A DNA stretch of 64,000 nt from Streptomyces lydicus (GTDB taxonomy: Bacteria; Actinomycetota; Actinomycetes; Streptomycetales; Streptomycetaceae): positions 7,998,001-8,062,000 of the forward strand of contig NZ_RDTE01000003.1 in NCBI RefSeq assembly GCF_004125265.1. The letters run 5' to 3'. Below, piece after piece: positions 53,374-62,822 of this stretch; the first letter of the stretch is position 1; each line of letters begins with the position of its first letter. Below the pieces are notes generated by a model. That model searched no databases. It was not told the origin of the DNA and saw nothing but the letters and a program-made list of their open reading frames with translations. A program made the translations under genes and the position numbers.

Positions 53374-55029
53374 ATGAGCGAGCCCCTTTCCTACCCGGCC
53401 CGGAAGCGCCCTTCCCGGCCCCGCACCGTCCTGCTGCGCGGCGGTGAGGTGCACAGTCCCGCGGACCCCTTCGCCACCGCCATGGTCGTGGAAGGCGACC
53501 GCATCGCCTGGGTCGGGGAGGAAGGCGCGGCCGACTCCTTCGCCGAAGGTGTGGACGAGGTCATTCCGCTCGACGGTGCGCTCGTCACTCCGGCCTTCAC
53601 GGACGCACATGTGCACACCACGGCGACCGGTCTCGCGCTCACCGGCCTCGACCTGGTCGGGGTCGGCACCCTGTCCGACGCGCTCGCCCGGATCCGCGCC
53701 TACGCGGACGCGCGCCCGGCGGACCGCATTCTGCTCGGACACGGCTGGGACGCCGGTGTCTGGCCGGAGGGGCGCCCGCCGTCCCGCGCGGAGCTGGACG
53801 AGGCCACCGGCGGCCGCCCGCTCTACCTCACCCGGGTCGATGTGCACTCCGCCGTCGTGACCACGGCGCTGCTGGAGCTGGTCCCCGGCATCCGCGACCG
53901 GGAGGGGTTCCACGACGGTGCCCCGCTGACCGGCGCCGCCCATCACGCGGTGCGCAAGGCCGCTTACGCCACCGTCACCCCCGCCCAGCGGGCCGAGGCC
54001 CAGGCCGCGGCGCTCGCCCGCGCCGCCTCGCTCGGCATCGGCAGCGTCCACGAGTGCGCCGGTCCGGACATCTCCGGTGAGGACGACTTCACCGGGCTGC
54101 TCGCCCTGGCCCGGGAAGGCAACGGCCCCCGGGTCATCGGCTACTGGGCCGAGCTGATCGCATCCGCAAAGGACGCGGAGCGGGTCAGGGAACTCGGGGC
54201 GCTCGGCGCCGCGGGCGATCTGTTCGCCGACGGCTCGCTCGGCTCCCACACCGCCCATCTGCACGCCCCGTACGCCGACGCCGGCCACACCGGAACCGCC
54301 CAGCTCGACGCCGAGGCCGTCGCCGCCCATGTCGCAGCCTGCACCGAGGCCGGGCTCCAGGCGGGCTTCCACGCCATCGGTGACGCCGCCCTGACCAGCG
54401 TCGTCACCGGGGTGCGCGCCGCCGCCGACCGGGTCGGCCTCGACCGGGTCCGGGCCGCCCGGCACCGCGTCGAGCACGCCGAAATGCTCACCGAGCACAC
54501 CCTCGCCGGCTTCGCCGACCTGGCCCTGACCGCCTCCGTCCAGCCCGCCTTCGACGCGGCATGGGGCGGCGAGGACGGCATGTACGCCGCCCGCCTGGGC
54601 GCCGAGCGGGCCGCCACCCTCAATCCGTACGCCGCGCTGCTCAAGGCCGGTGTCCCGCTCGCGCTCGGGTCCGACAGCCCGGTCACCCCGCTCGATCCCT
54701 GGGGCACCGTGCGCGCCGCCGTCTTCCACCGCACCCGCGCCCACGGCATCTCCGCCCGCGCCGCGTTCACCGCCCACACCCGCGGCGGCTGGCGCGCCAT
54801 CGGCCGGGACGACGCGGGCGTCCTGGTGCCCGGCGCCCCCGCCGACTACGCGGTCTGGCGCACCGGCGACCTGATCGTCCAGGCCCCCGACGAGCGGGTG
54901 CAGCGCTGGTCCACCGACCCCCGCTCCGGCACCCCCGGCCTGCCCGATCTCACCCCCGGCAACGACCTCCCGGTGTGCCTGACCACGGTCGTCGGCGGGC
55001 GGACGGTCTTCGGGCCGCCGAACGAGTGA
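53374..55029 (+). CDS. Amidohydrolase family protein (YtcJ-like)
   Basis: The 551-residue metal-dependent hydrolase starts with the composite-domain strand VLLRGGEVHSPADPFATAMV. It carries TPAFTDAHVHTT (HxH metal site), GHGWDAGVWPEG, SIGSVHECAGPD, GFHAIGDAALTSVVTG and RHRVEHAEMLT, then LGSDSPVTPLDPWGTVRAAV with the conserved Asp. These are the YtcJ/AepA-type motifs. The substrate is unknown. CAAACT lies before the ATG without a ribosome binding site, suggesting leaderless translation. Confidence 0.9.
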   Translation: MSEPLSYPARKRPSRPRTVLLRGGEVHSPADPFATAMVVEGDRIAWVGEEGAADSFAEGVDEVIPLDGALVTPAFTDAHVHTTATGLALTGLDLVGVGTLSDALARIRAYADARPADRILLGHGWDAGVWPEGRPPSRAELDEATGGRPLYLTRVDVHSAVVTTALLELVPGIRDREGFHDGAPLTGAAHHAVRKAAYATVTPAQRAEAQAAALARAASLGIGSVHECAGPDISGEDDFTGLLALAREGNGPRVIGYWAELIASAKDAERVRELGALGAAGDLFADGSLGSHTAHLHAPYADAGHTGTAQLDAEAVAAHVAACTEAGLQAGFHAIGDAALTSVVTGVRAAADRVGLDRVRAARHRVEHAEMLTEHTLAGFADLALTASVQPAFDAAWGGEDGMYAARLGAERAATLNPYAALLKAGVPLALGSDSPVTPLDPWGTVRAAVFHRTRAHGISARAAFTAHTRGGWRAIGRDDAGVLVPGAPADYAVWRTGDLIVQAPDERVQRWSTDPRSGTPGLPDLTPGNDLPVCLTTVVGGRTVFGPPNE

Positions 55030-55613
55030 CATCGCGCGGGCAGGTGCCGGTGCGGGCTGCGCCTGCCGCTCCTTGCCTCACTTGGGGCGCTCGCGGCTGA
55101 CCTGGGGCGACGCGAAACGACGCAGGTGCAGCACCTGTTGACAGCAGACGGTCGGCGGCCGGTAGGTTCGGCCGAGTCCACCACCAGGACGTCCGACCGG
55201 GAGACCTCCGCGCAGTCGTCGAACGCAGCTGGGCCATGGGGTGGTGCGCCACTGGGGCACCACCACTGGGAGCCAGGTCCAGCACCAGCGGCACGGGACA
55301 ACGGAGCGTTTCGGCCGGATGGGGGTCCCTCCCTGCTCCGTGGGAGCTTGGGGGAAGGTGCGACCCGGGTGGGGCCCGGACGCTCAGTAGACAACGGCTT
55401 TCGGTCGACCCGCAGCCAGCGGGTCCCAGGTCGGCCCGAAGGGCGCCGGGCCCCTATCCGCACCGCACCGCGCGGCCCCGCTCTCCGCATCGCGGCCCCG
55501 CCCGCGGCCTCCCTCGGTGCCCTTTCGCCTTTTGTGCACCCCATATCCGTAAACCCGGCCTCCCGATGTACGGTCAGCTCACCACCGCACGACCTGCAGG
55601 AAGGCCCGCGACC
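55030..55613. other. Intergenic region with dispersed hairpin repeat
   Basis: No gene is recognised. At about 55321-55357 lies GGGGGTCCCTCCCTGCTCCG followed by TGGGAGCTTGGGGGAAGG, which resembles a hairpin repeat dispersed through many Streptomyces genomes. Confidence 0.45.
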
Positions 55614-57287
55614 GTGCCATCGGGTTCCGACACCACCGAAGAAGCCGTCAGCGACACCTCGCCCGACGGCGCGGTGCCGCGCGCCGGGACGGGTTCCACC
55701 GCCGAGCCCGCGCGCCCCGGGCGGGCACGGCGCCTGTTCGCCCTGCTCCGCCGGGAGGCGCCGCGCACCGGCCTTGCGGCCGTCTTCGGCATCGCGCTCG
55801 GGCTGGCCTTCCCGCCGTACGACCTGTGGCCGCTGTCCGTGGTCGCCGTGGCCGCGCTGTCGCTGCTGACCCGTGGCCGCACCGCCCGCCAGGGCGCCTG
55901 GACGGGCTTCGCTTTCGGGCTGCCGTTCTTCCTGATCCTGCTGAAATGGCTGCATGTGGTCGGGTGGGACGCCGTGGTCGGCCTCTCGGTCGCCGAAGCG
56001 CTCTTCCTGACGCTGCTGGGCGCGGCGCTCGCCGTGACGTCCCGGCTGCCGGGCGGGCCGCTGTGGGCCGCCTGCCTGTGGGTCGCCGAGGAGTGGGCCC
56101 GCGACCGGTTGCCGTTCGGCGGCTTCCCGTGGGGCCGGCTCGCCTTCGCCAACACCGGCTCGCCGTTCACCCCGCTCGCCGCGCTCGGCGGTGCCCCGCT
56201 GGTGACCTTCGCCGTGGCGCTGGCCGGCGCGCTGCTCGCCGTATGTGCCGCCACCCTCTGGCAGCTGCGCGGCAACGGCTCGCTGCGCCGGGCCGTCCCG
56301 GCCCTGGAGGCCTTCGGGCTCGCCGCGGCGGTCATCCTGGCCGGTGCCGTGGTGCCCGTTCCCACGAAGGCCGACGACACCGCTGACATCGCTGTCGTCC
56401 AGGGCAACGTCCAGCAGCCCGGCATGGACTTCCTGGGCCGCCCCATGATGATCACCGACAACCACGCCACGGCCACCGAAAAGCTCGCCGCCGACGTCAA
56501 GGCCGGCCGGGCCAGGAAGCCGGACCTGGTCATCTGGCCGGAGAACTCCTCCGACCTCGACCCCTACAAATACCCGCAGGCCTACGACCGGATCGACGAG
56601 GCCGTGAAGGCCATCGGCGTGCCCGTCCTCGTCGGCGCCCTGATCGACCACCCCTCCAAGAAGGGCTATGTCTTCAACGAGGGCATCGTCTGGGACCCGA
56701 AGAAGGGGCCGGGCGCCTCCTACACCAAGCAGCATCCCGTGCCGTTCGGCGAGTACGTGCCGTTCCGGGAACAGCTCAGCAAGATCATCACGCGTTTCCA
56801 GCGGGTGCCCCGCGACTTCTACCCCGGTGACCACACCGGTGTGCTCCACGTCGGCCCCGCCCGGCTCGGCGACGTCATCTGCTTCGAGGTCGCCTACGAC
56901 CAGATCGTGCACGACACCGTCGACGCGGGCGCCCGTGCCCTGGTCATCCAGACCAACAACGCCACCTACGGCCGCTCCGGCCAGCCCGAGCAGCAGTTGG
57001 CGATGTCCAAGCTGCGCGCCGTCGAACACGGCCGGGCCGTGGTCACCGCGGCCACCAGCGGGATCAGCGCCGTGGTCGCCCCGGACGGCAAGATCACCCA
57101 GCGGATCCCGGAGTTCACCCAGGGTGTGGTCTCCGCGCGGATTCCGCTGCGCGACGAAACGACGCTCGCCGACCGCGTCGGCGCCGCTCCCGAGTGGGTG
57201 CTCGCTATCGTGGGGCTTCTGTCCTGTGCCGGTGCGGTAGTTGCCGGCCGACGCGGGCGAACGAAGGACGAGAAGGGGCAGCAGTGA
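55614..57287 (+). CDS. lnt: Apolipoprotein N-acyltransferase
   Basis: The 557-residue protein has six to eight membrane helices (about 45-260) and a C-terminal carbon-nitrogen hydrolase domain with the Lnt triad: Glu in VIWPENSSD (about 308), Lys in SYTKQHPVPFGEYVPF (about 370) and Cys in VICFEVAYD (about 423). It adds the third acyl chain to lipoproteins at the membrane. I chose the GTG at 55614 because GGAAGG lies nine bases upstream; the ATG at 55566 is an alternative. It overlaps ppm1 by GTGA. The last helix is near the C-terminus (VLAIVGLLSCAGAVVAG). Confidence 0.93.
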   Translation: MPSGSDTTEEAVSDTSPDGAVPRAGTGSTAEPARPGRARRLFALLRREAPRTGLAAVFGIALGLAFPPYDLWPLSVVAVAALSLLTRGRTARQGAWTGFAFGLPFFLILLKWLHVVGWDAVVGLSVAEALFLTLLGAALAVTSRLPGGPLWAACLWVAEEWARDRLPFGGFPWGRLAFANTGSPFTPLAALGGAPLVTFAVALAGALLAVCAATLWQLRGNGSLRRAVPALEAFGLAAAVILAGAVVPVPTKADDTADIAVVQGNVQQPGMDFLGRPMMITDNHATATEKLAADVKAGRARKPDLVIWPENSSDLDPYKYPQAYDRIDEAVKAIGVPVLVGALIDHPSKKGYVFNEGIVWDPKKGPGASYTKQHPVPFGEYVPFREQLSKIITRFQRVPRDFYPGDHTGVLHVGPARLGDVICFEVAYDQIVHDTVDAGARALVIQTNNATYGRSGQPEQQLAMSKLRAVEHGRAVVTAATSGISAVVAPDGKITQRIPEFTQGVVSARIPLRDETTLADRVGAAPEWVLAIVGLLSCAGAVVAGRRGRTKDEKGQQ

Positions 57288-58039
57288 CAGACGGGCAGCG
57301 GCAGTACGGTCCGCTCGGCACCACGTTGGTGATCATTCCGACGTACAACGAGGCGGAGAACATCAAGCCGATCGTCTCGCGGGTGCGGTCCGCCGTCCCC
57401 ACGGCACACGTCCTCGTCGCGGACGACAACAGCCCTGACGGCACCGGCAAGTTCGCCGACGAACTGGCCGCCGACGACGAGCAGGTCCACGTCCTGCACC
57501 GCAAGGGCAAGGAAGGCCTCGGCGCCGCCTACCTCGCGGGCTTCCGCTGGGGGATCGACCACGGCTACGACGTCCTGGTCGAGATGGACGCCGACGGCTC
57601 GCACCAGCCCGAGGAACTGCCGCGGCTGCTCACCGCCCTCAAGAGCGCCGATCTCGTCCTCGGATCGCGCTGGGTGCCCGGCGGCCGCACCGTCAACTGG
57701 CCCACGTACCGCCGGCTCATCTCCCGCGGGGGCAGTACGTACTCCCGGCTGGTGCTGGACCTGCCGCTGCGCGACATCACCGGTGGTTTCCGGGCCTTTC
57801 GCGCGCAGGCGCTCGAAGGGCTGGGCCTGGACGACGTGGCCTCCCAGGGCTACTGCTTCCAGGTCGACCTCGCCCGCCGTGCCGTGCAGGCCGGCTATCA
57901 CGTCGTCGAGGTGCCGATCACCTTCGTCGAGCGGGAACTGGGCGACAGCAAGATGAGCCGCGACATCGTCGTGGAGGCCCTGTGGCGGGTCACGGCCTGG
58001 GGTCTCGGCTCCCGGGTGGACAAGATCCGCGGCCGCTGA
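57284..58039 (+). CDS. ppm1: Polyprenol monophosphomannose synthase
   Basis: The 251-residue GT2 enzyme shows TLVIIPTYNEAENI, then VLVADDNSPDGTG, RKGKEGLGAAYLAGF, VEMDADGSHQPEELP (metal-binding DxD) and DITGGFRAFR. It transfers mannose from GDP-mannose to polyprenyl phosphate, the donor for protein O-mannosylation. It has no membrane domain of its own. In mycobacteria Ppm1 can be fused or bound to Lnt; here the genes overlap by four bases, supporting the same partnership. Confidence 0.93.
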   Translation: MTDGQRQYGPLGTTLVIIPTYNEAENIKPIVSRVRSAVPTAHVLVADDNSPDGTGKFADELAADDEQVHVLHRKGKEGLGAAYLAGFRWGIDHGYDVLVEMDADGSHQPEELPRLLTALKSADLVLGSRWVPGGRTVNWPTYRRLISRGGSTYSRLVLDLPLRDITGGFRAFRAQALEGLGLDDVASQGYCFQVDLARRAVQAGYHVVEVPITFVERELGDSKMSRDIVVEALWRVTAWGLGSRVDKIRGR

Positions 58040-58176
58040 CGAACGGGGGCGCTGACGAACGGGCTCGCCGCGCCGGGTCCGCCGAGGCCGGGGCCGCTGC
58101 GCCGGGCCGTCCGGAGATGATCCCTCCCGCGCGACCCTCGGGGAGTGGGGCGGCAGCGGCCAGGCACACTTGAGGC

Positions 58177-58809
58177 ATGACGTTCGGAGTCACGCCACCG
58201 CCGAGTTCCCGCCCGCCCCAGCGCTCGCGCGCCCGCCGCTTCGTCCCCTTGGGCATCGCCGCCTGGCTGGTGCTGGAGATCTGGCTGCTGACCGTGGTCG
58301 CCGGGGCCACCAACGGCCTGACGGTCTTTCTTCTGCTGCTCGCCGGAGTGGTCATCGGCGGTTATGTGGTGAAGCGGGCCGGCCGTCGCGCCTGGCGCAA
58401 CCTCACCGAGAGCCTGCAGACCACCGGCGGCCCGGCGGCCCCCGGCAACTCCGCCGCGTCCGGCAACGGCACCTCGGGTACGGGCAAACCCGGCGACGGC
58501 AAAACCGGCAGTGGCAAGAGCGGCAGCGGCAATACGCTCCCGATGGCCGGCGGGCTGTTGCTGATGATCCCCGGGCTGGTGTCCGACGCCATGGGGCTGC
58601 TCTGCCTCTTCCCGCCCACCGGGAAGCTGATCCAGCGCCGTGCCGAGAAGCTGCTGAACCGGCGGGCGGGCTACTCCCAGGGCACGTTCGGCAATGCCTT
58701 CCAGCAGGCCCGGATGCACCGGCCCGACGGCAAGGTCGTCCAGGGCGAGGTCATCCGCGAGGACGAGCCTTCTTCCCCGCGCCGCCAGGACCCGCCGCTG
58801 ACCGGCTGA
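58177..58809 (+). CDS. fxsA: FxsA-family membrane protein
   Basis: The 210-residue protein has two helices (FVPLGIAAWLVLEIWLLTVV, then LTVFLLLLAGVVIGGYVV) and a third hydrophobic segment (MAGGLLLMIPGLVSDAMGLL). They are separated by an unusual Gly/Ser/Lys-rich insert (about 87-125: GNGTSGTGKPGDGKTGSGKS and so on). FxsA proteins in E. coli relieve F-plasmid exclusion of phage T7; the native role is unclear. No ribosome binding site is clear and the start may be leaderless. Confidence 0.85.
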   Translation: MTFGVTPPPSSRPPQRSRARRFVPLGIAAWLVLEIWLLTVVAGATNGLTVFLLLLAGVVIGGYVVKRAGRRAWRNLTESLQTTGGPAAPGNSAASGNGTSGTGKPGDGKTGSGKSGSGNTLPMAGGLLLMIPGLVSDAMGLLCLFPPTGKLIQRRAEKLLNRRAGYSQGTFGNAFQQARMHRPDGKVVQGEVIREDEPSSPRRQDPPLTG

Positions 58810-58957
58810 CCGGCTGACCGGCTGAGCGTACGCGGGCGTTCGCTGCGCGGGGGACGGACACCCGGAGCGTGCGGGCACACCCGGCGCATGCGGATGCCCG
58901 GCGCGTGTGGGCGCCCCGCGCATGCGCACTCCGGCCGGGTGCGGGCGCGGACGCAGC

Positions 58958-58998
58958 AAGGGCCGGGGCCACCGCACAGTGCGGTGGCCCCGGCCCTT
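58958..58998. terminator. Bidirectional terminator between fxsA and rbpA
   Basis: A near-continuous 20-bp perfect palindrome (AAGGGCCGGGGCCACCGCAC and complement, one central base) lies between the convergent genes and ends in TT on both strands. Confidence 0.9.
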
Positions 58999-59023
58999 CG
59001 TGCTGCTTGGCGCAGGTCCGTTG

Positions 59024-59401
59024 TCAGGCGGACTTGCGGTTGCTGTCACGCGGATGCACGGCAATGTTCATGGTGCCGGAGCGCAGGACGGCCAGCCGTT
59101 CGGCCAGCACCTCCTCGAGCTCCTCGCGGGTGCGCCGCTCCATGAGCATGTCCCAGTGCGTACGCGCGGGCTTGCCCTTCTTTTCCTCAGGGCCATCGCC
59201 ATCCACCAGAAGCGAAGGTGCACCGCATACCTTGCACTCCCACTCCGGCGGAATCTCGGCCTCAACCGAGAACGGCATCTCGAATCGATGTCCGTTCTCG
59301 CATGCGTACTCCACCGCCTGGCGCGGGGCCAGGTCGATGCCGCGGTCGGTCTCGTAGCTGGTCACCACGAGTCGCGTGCCGCGGAGAGCTCGCTCACTCA
59401 T
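59024..59401 (-). CDS. rbpA: RNA polymerase-binding protein RbpA
   Basis: The 125-residue protein matches actinobacterial RbpA along its length: MSERALRGTRLVVTSYETDR, then AVEYACENGHRFEMPFSVEA, PPEWECKVCG, KPARTHWDMLMERRTREELE and VLAERLAVLR. The core domain precedes a basic linker and the C-terminal sigma-interacting helices. RbpA binds RNA polymerase and the principal sigma factor and stabilises open complexes. A SigR-type promoter lies upstream, as known for rbpA in Streptomyces coelicolor. Confidence 0.97.
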   Translation of the reverse strand: MSERALRGTRLVVTSYETDRGIDLAPRQAVEYACENGHRFEMPFSVEAEIPPEWECKVCGAPSLLVDGDGPEEKKGKPARTHWDMLMERRTREELEEVLAERLAVLRSGTMNIAVHPRDSNRKSA

Positions 59402-59462
59402 GAATCGTGCCTCCCGGGCTTGTCGCCCACAGGACAGGTGTCGCTGTCGTCGTCATCCGGTC

Positions 59463-59489
59463 AACGTCCGGTCGGCGGTGAAGATTCCC
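59463..59489 (-). promoter_or_regulatory. SigR-type promoter of rbpA
   Basis: On the minus strand GGGAAT is followed after exactly 18 bases by GTT, the SigR (disulfide stress) consensus GGAAT-N18/19-GTT. It ends about 60 bp upstream of the rbpA start. No further gene is recognised in 59402-59713. Confidence 0.75.
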
Positions 59490-59713
59490 GTATTCGAAAT
59501 TCGGGACATGCGCCCACCCGTCGCCCACCACCGCCCATGATGGAGGCGCTGTGCGCCGCTGCCTTCCTTCGTGCCGCCCCTTGTTGTACCCACCAGCGCC
59601 CGGTTTGTCACATCTGGCAGCAGATGTCACCCAGCGCCATCGAGAGTGAAGCGCGCAGTAACGGTCCGCCTGGTGAGCCAAAGGCGTACACTACCGCCCC
59701 GCGCGCCCTGGGG

Positions 59714-61096
59714 CTAAATCCGGTCAGGTACGGGATTTCCCGCCGCGGCGATCGCCCGTCCCACCGGCACTCTCGCCAACAGGACAAAACCGATCACAAA
59801 GAACGCCACCAGGGACACGATCGCATCCCGGTAGCTCCCGGTGAGCTGGTAGGCCACCCCGAACACCAGCGGCCCCAGCCAGCTCACGCCCCGGTCACTC
59901 ATCTCGTACGCGGAAAAATATTCCGCTTCTTTGCCGCGCGGCACCAGATGGGAGAACAGCGAACGGGACAGCGCCTGGCTTCCGCCCAGGACCAGACCGA
60001 TCCCGGCGGCCAGCCCGAAGAACCACCCGGGCGCCTTCGCGGGCAGGAAGTAGCCGGCCGCGAGCGTCAGCACCCACGCCACCAGGGAGCCCAGGATCGT
60101 CCGCTGGGCGCCGTACCGTGCGGCCAGGCGTCCCATCAGCAGGGCGCCCGCCGCGGCCAGCACCTGGACCAGCAGGACCGCCACGATCAGCGTCGACTGG
60201 TCCAGGCCGAGCTCCTCGGACCCGTACACGGAGGCCTGGGTGATCACCGTCTGTACGCCGTCGTTGTAGACGAGGTAGGCGAGGAGGAAGGAGAGGGTGA
60301 GGGGATGGCGGCGCATATGGCGCAGCGTCTCCCGCAGCTGCCGCCATCCCTGGCCGAGCGCGGCAGCGCCGGGCCCGGCGGGCTGCCTGGCGGCGGCCGT
60401 GGCCCGGTCGCGCAGCCGGCGCAGCGGAATCACCGAGAACGCGCCCCACCACAGCCCCGCCGACGCCAGGCAGATGCGCACCGCGGCCCCCGTGGACAGG
60501 CCGAAGGAGTCGTGCGCGCCGTAGAGCACCAGGTTGGCGACCAGGACCAGCGCTCCGGCCGCGTAGCCGAACGCCCAGCCACGGGAGGAGACCGCGTCCC
60601 GTTCGTCGGGCCGGGCGATCTGCGGCAGGAAGGAGTTGTAGAGCATCATCGACACCACGAACCCGACATTCGCGATGATCAGCAGCGCCCCGCCCAGCAG
60701 ATAGCGGTCACCGCCCAGGAAGAACATCCCCGTCGTCGCGGCGGCGCCCACGTAGGCGCACCAGCCCAGCAGCGGTTTCTTCCGGCCGGTCCGGTCGGCC
60801 AGCGCTCCGGCGAGCGGCATCGCCAGTACCGACAGCAGCAGCGACGCGGACACCGCATACGCATAGAAGGAGCCCGCGCGCACCGGAAGGCCCAGGGGGT
60901 GCACAAAGCCGTCCGCGTCCGCCGCGGCTTTCGCCACCGAGGTCAGATACGGCCCCAGGAACACGGTCAGCACGGTCGTCGAATAGACGCTGTTGGCCCA
61001 GTCGTACCAGTACCAGCCGCGTTGTTCACGGCGCCGGGCGGCCGCCTCGTCCCCGCCCTCGTCCGCGCCCTTGGCTACGGCTTGTGTGCTCTCCAT
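59714..61096 (-). CDS. UMF1-type MFS transporter
   Basis: The 460-residue protein has about 12 helices and the UMF1/Atg22-like signature GWYWYDWANSVYSTTVLTVF near the N-terminus. LAGALADRTGRKKPLL (the MFS loop 2-3 motif), MMLYNSFLPQIARPDERDAV and YNDGVQTVITQASVY follow. Transport substrate is not known; in eukaryotes Atg22 exports amino acids from vacuoles. It starts at the ATG at 61096 and stands upstream of no other minus-strand gene within 300 bp. Confidence 0.85.
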   Translation of the reverse strand: MESTQAVAKGADEGGDEAAARRREQRGWYWYDWANSVYSTTVLTVFLGPYLTSVAKAAADADGFVHPLGLPVRAGSFYAYAVSASLLLSVLAMPLAGALADRTGRKKPLLGWCAYVGAAATTGMFFLGGDRYLLGGALLIIANVGFVVSMMLYNSFLPQIARPDERDAVSSRGWAFGYAAGALVLVANLVLYGAHDSFGLSTGAAVRICLASAGLWWGAFSVIPLRRLRDRATAAARQPAGPGAAALGQGWRQLRETLRHMRRHPLTLSFLLAYLVYNDGVQTVITQASVYGSEELGLDQSTLIVAVLLVQVLAAAGALLMGRLAARYGAQRTILGSLVAWVLTLAAGYFLPAKAPGWFFGLAAGIGLVLGGSQALSRSLFSHLVPRGKEAEYFSAYEMSDRGVSWLGPLVFGVAYQLTGSYRDAIVSLVAFFVIGFVLLARVPVGRAIAAAGNPVPDRI

Positions 61097-61241
61097 GCCC
61101 GCCCCCGTCTTCCTGTCCCCGTTCAGGCGGCGGACGACGGCGGGCGGACCCGGAACCGGGTGGGTCCGCAGCTGCCGTACGGCTCGCGACGCCCCCTGGA
61201 TCCCGCATCCTCGCTCGGTCCGCACCGGCATCCCCGCCCGG

Positions 61242-62042
61242 TCAGACCCAGCATCCTCGCTCGGTCAGCACCGTCCGCAGCGTCTCGATGTGGTCCGTCA
61301 TGATGCCATCCACGCCGAGGTCCAGGAGCGCTGCCATCCGGTCCGCGTCATTGACCGTCCAGACGTGGACCTGCATGCCCAGCGCGTGCGCGGCGCGCAG
61401 GAAGAGCGGATCGACGACGGGGAGGCCGGACTGCCGCTCGGGAACCTGGACGCAGACCGCGCTGCGCCGCACCGCCGCGCCCAGCAGCCGGTCCAGCGGC
61501 AGCACCCCGCGGCCGTACGACCGCAGCCGCAGGCCGGCCACCCCGCGGGTGCCGAGCGAGGTCGCCATCCGGCGTCCGGCCAGCCGCTGGGCGCGGGCCA
61601 CCCGGGCCTCCGAGAACGAGCCGACGCACACCCGGTCCCAGGCGTTCGTGCGGCGCAGCAGGGTGAGCAGCGGGGCGAGTGCGGCATCGGCCTTGAGGTC
61701 GACGTTCCAGCGCGCCCCGGGGAACTCCTCCAGCAGCTCCTCGAACAGCGGCAGCGGCTCGTGACCGCCGACGCGGGCCTGTCGCACCGCCCGCCAGGGG
61801 AGCTGCCCGATCGCGCCACGGGAGTCGGTGACGCGGTCGAGCGTCGCGTCGTGGAAGGCGACGAGCTCGCCGTCCGAGGTGGCATGCACATCGGTTTCCA
61901 GATAGCGGTAGCCGAGGCCGACCGCACGGCGGAAGGCGGCGGCGGTGTTCTCCAGGCCCTCGGCCGCCCCGCCCCGGTGGGCGAAGGGGAGCGGCACGGG
62001 GTGGTCGAGATAGCTGTGGCGGGTGCGTATCGCTGGGGTCAC
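61242..62042 (-). CDS. Glycerophosphodiester phosphodiesterase
   Basis: The 266-residue GDPD barrel shows PLPFAHRGGAAEGLENTAAA (catalytic His), YLETDVHATSDGELVAFHDATLDRVTD (metal-binding Glu/Asp and second His), ARWNVDLKAD and VHVWTVNDADRMAALLDLGV, then DGIMTDH. It hydrolyses glycerophosphodiesters to glycerol 3-phosphate and an alcohol. There is no signal peptide, so it is cytoplasmic. The GTG start overlaps the yczE-like stop as GTGA. Confidence 0.92.
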   Translation of the reverse strand: MTPAIRTRHSYLDHPVPLPFAHRGGAAEGLENTAAAFRRAVGLGYRYLETDVHATSDGELVAFHDATLDRVTDSRGAIGQLPWRAVRQARVGGHEPLPLFEELLEEFPGARWNVDLKADAALAPLLTLLRRTNAWDRVCVGSFSEARVARAQRLAGRRMATSLGTRGVAGLRLRSYGRGVLPLDRLLGAAVRRSAVCVQVPERQSGLPVVDPLFLRAAHALGMQVHVWTVNDADRMAALLDLGVDGIMTDHIETLRTVLTERGCWV

Positions 62043-62722
62043 TCCGGCAGTATCGCGTGCTCGGGTGAAGCACCTCCGCGGGCCACCACCGGTGAGGGCT
62101 TCGCGGGCCGGTCCGCGAGCGCGAAGCGCCGCAGGAAGAACTGCGCCAGCGGACCGATGGCCAGCGCGTAGACCACCGTGCCGACCCCGACGGACCCGCC
62201 GAGCAGGAAGCCCGTGACCAGCACCGTCACTTCGATGCAGGTCCGCACCAGCCGCACCGGACGGCCGGTCCGCAGATGCAGCCCGGTCATCAGCCCGTCC
62301 CGCGGCCCCGGACCGAAATCGGCGGAGATGTACAGGCCGGTCGCGGCGCCGTTGAGCAGGACGGCGCCCGCCAGCAGCGGGATACGGGCGGCCAGGGAGT
62401 GCAGCTGCGGCATCCAGGCCAGCGTCGCGTCCATCACCAGCCCGAGGATCACCACGTTGGCCACCGTGCCGAGGCCGGGACGCTGGCGCAGCGGGATCCA
62501 CAGCAGCAGGATCAGCGCACCGGAGACGATGGTGACCGTGCCGATCGACAGCCCCGTATGGCGGGATATGCCCTGGTTCAGCACGCTCCATGGCTCCAGG
62601 CCGAGCCCGGCCCGCAGCATCAGCCCCATGCTCACGCCGAACAGTGTCAGCCCCACGAAGAGCTGGATCAGCCGGCGCACCGGCTGCCTTCTCCCCGGTC
62701 CGGTTTCCCTGGATATGGACAT
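62039..62722 (-). CDS. yczE: YczE/YyaS/YitT-family membrane protein
   Basis: The 227-residue protein has about five helices: LIQLFVGLTLFGVSMGLMLR, SIGTVTIVSGALILLLWIPL, TVANVVILGLVMDATLAW, IPLLAGAVLLNGAATGLYIS and VGVGTVVYALAIGPLAQFFL, with PGPRDGLMTGLHLRTGRPVR between. AGGAGGGGG precedes the ATG. It is divergent from a MocR regulator. In the YczR-YczE pairing the MocR protein controls this membrane protein; the transported or sensed compound is unknown. Confidence 0.85.
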   Translation of the reverse strand: MSISRETGPGRRQPVRRLIQLFVGLTLFGVSMGLMLRAGLGLEPWSVLNQGISRHTGLSIGTVTIVSGALILLLWIPLRQRPGLGTVANVVILGLVMDATLAWMPQLHSLAARIPLLAGAVLLNGAATGLYISADFGPGPRDGLMTGLHLRTGRPVRLVRTCIEVTVLVTGFLLGGSVGVGTVVYALAIGPLAQFFLRRFALADRPAKPSPVVARGGASPEHAILPE

Positions 62723-62735
62723 GAATTTCCCCCTC

Positions 62736-62818
62736 CTGGCAGGATTGGACCGACGCATGACACCATGTGGCAGGTCCGGGCTCGCGAAGTAGAGCCAATT
62801 CGGGGAAGGTGGACTGAT
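62736..62818. promoter_or_regulatory. Candidate YczR-binding direct repeats
   Basis: AGGATTGGACCGA (62736-62748) and AAGGTGGACTGA (about 62806-62817) are similar, same-direction elements in the yczE-yczR divergent region. MocR regulators usually bind such direct repeats. Binding is inferred. Confidence 0.4.
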
Positions 62819-62822
62819 CTTC

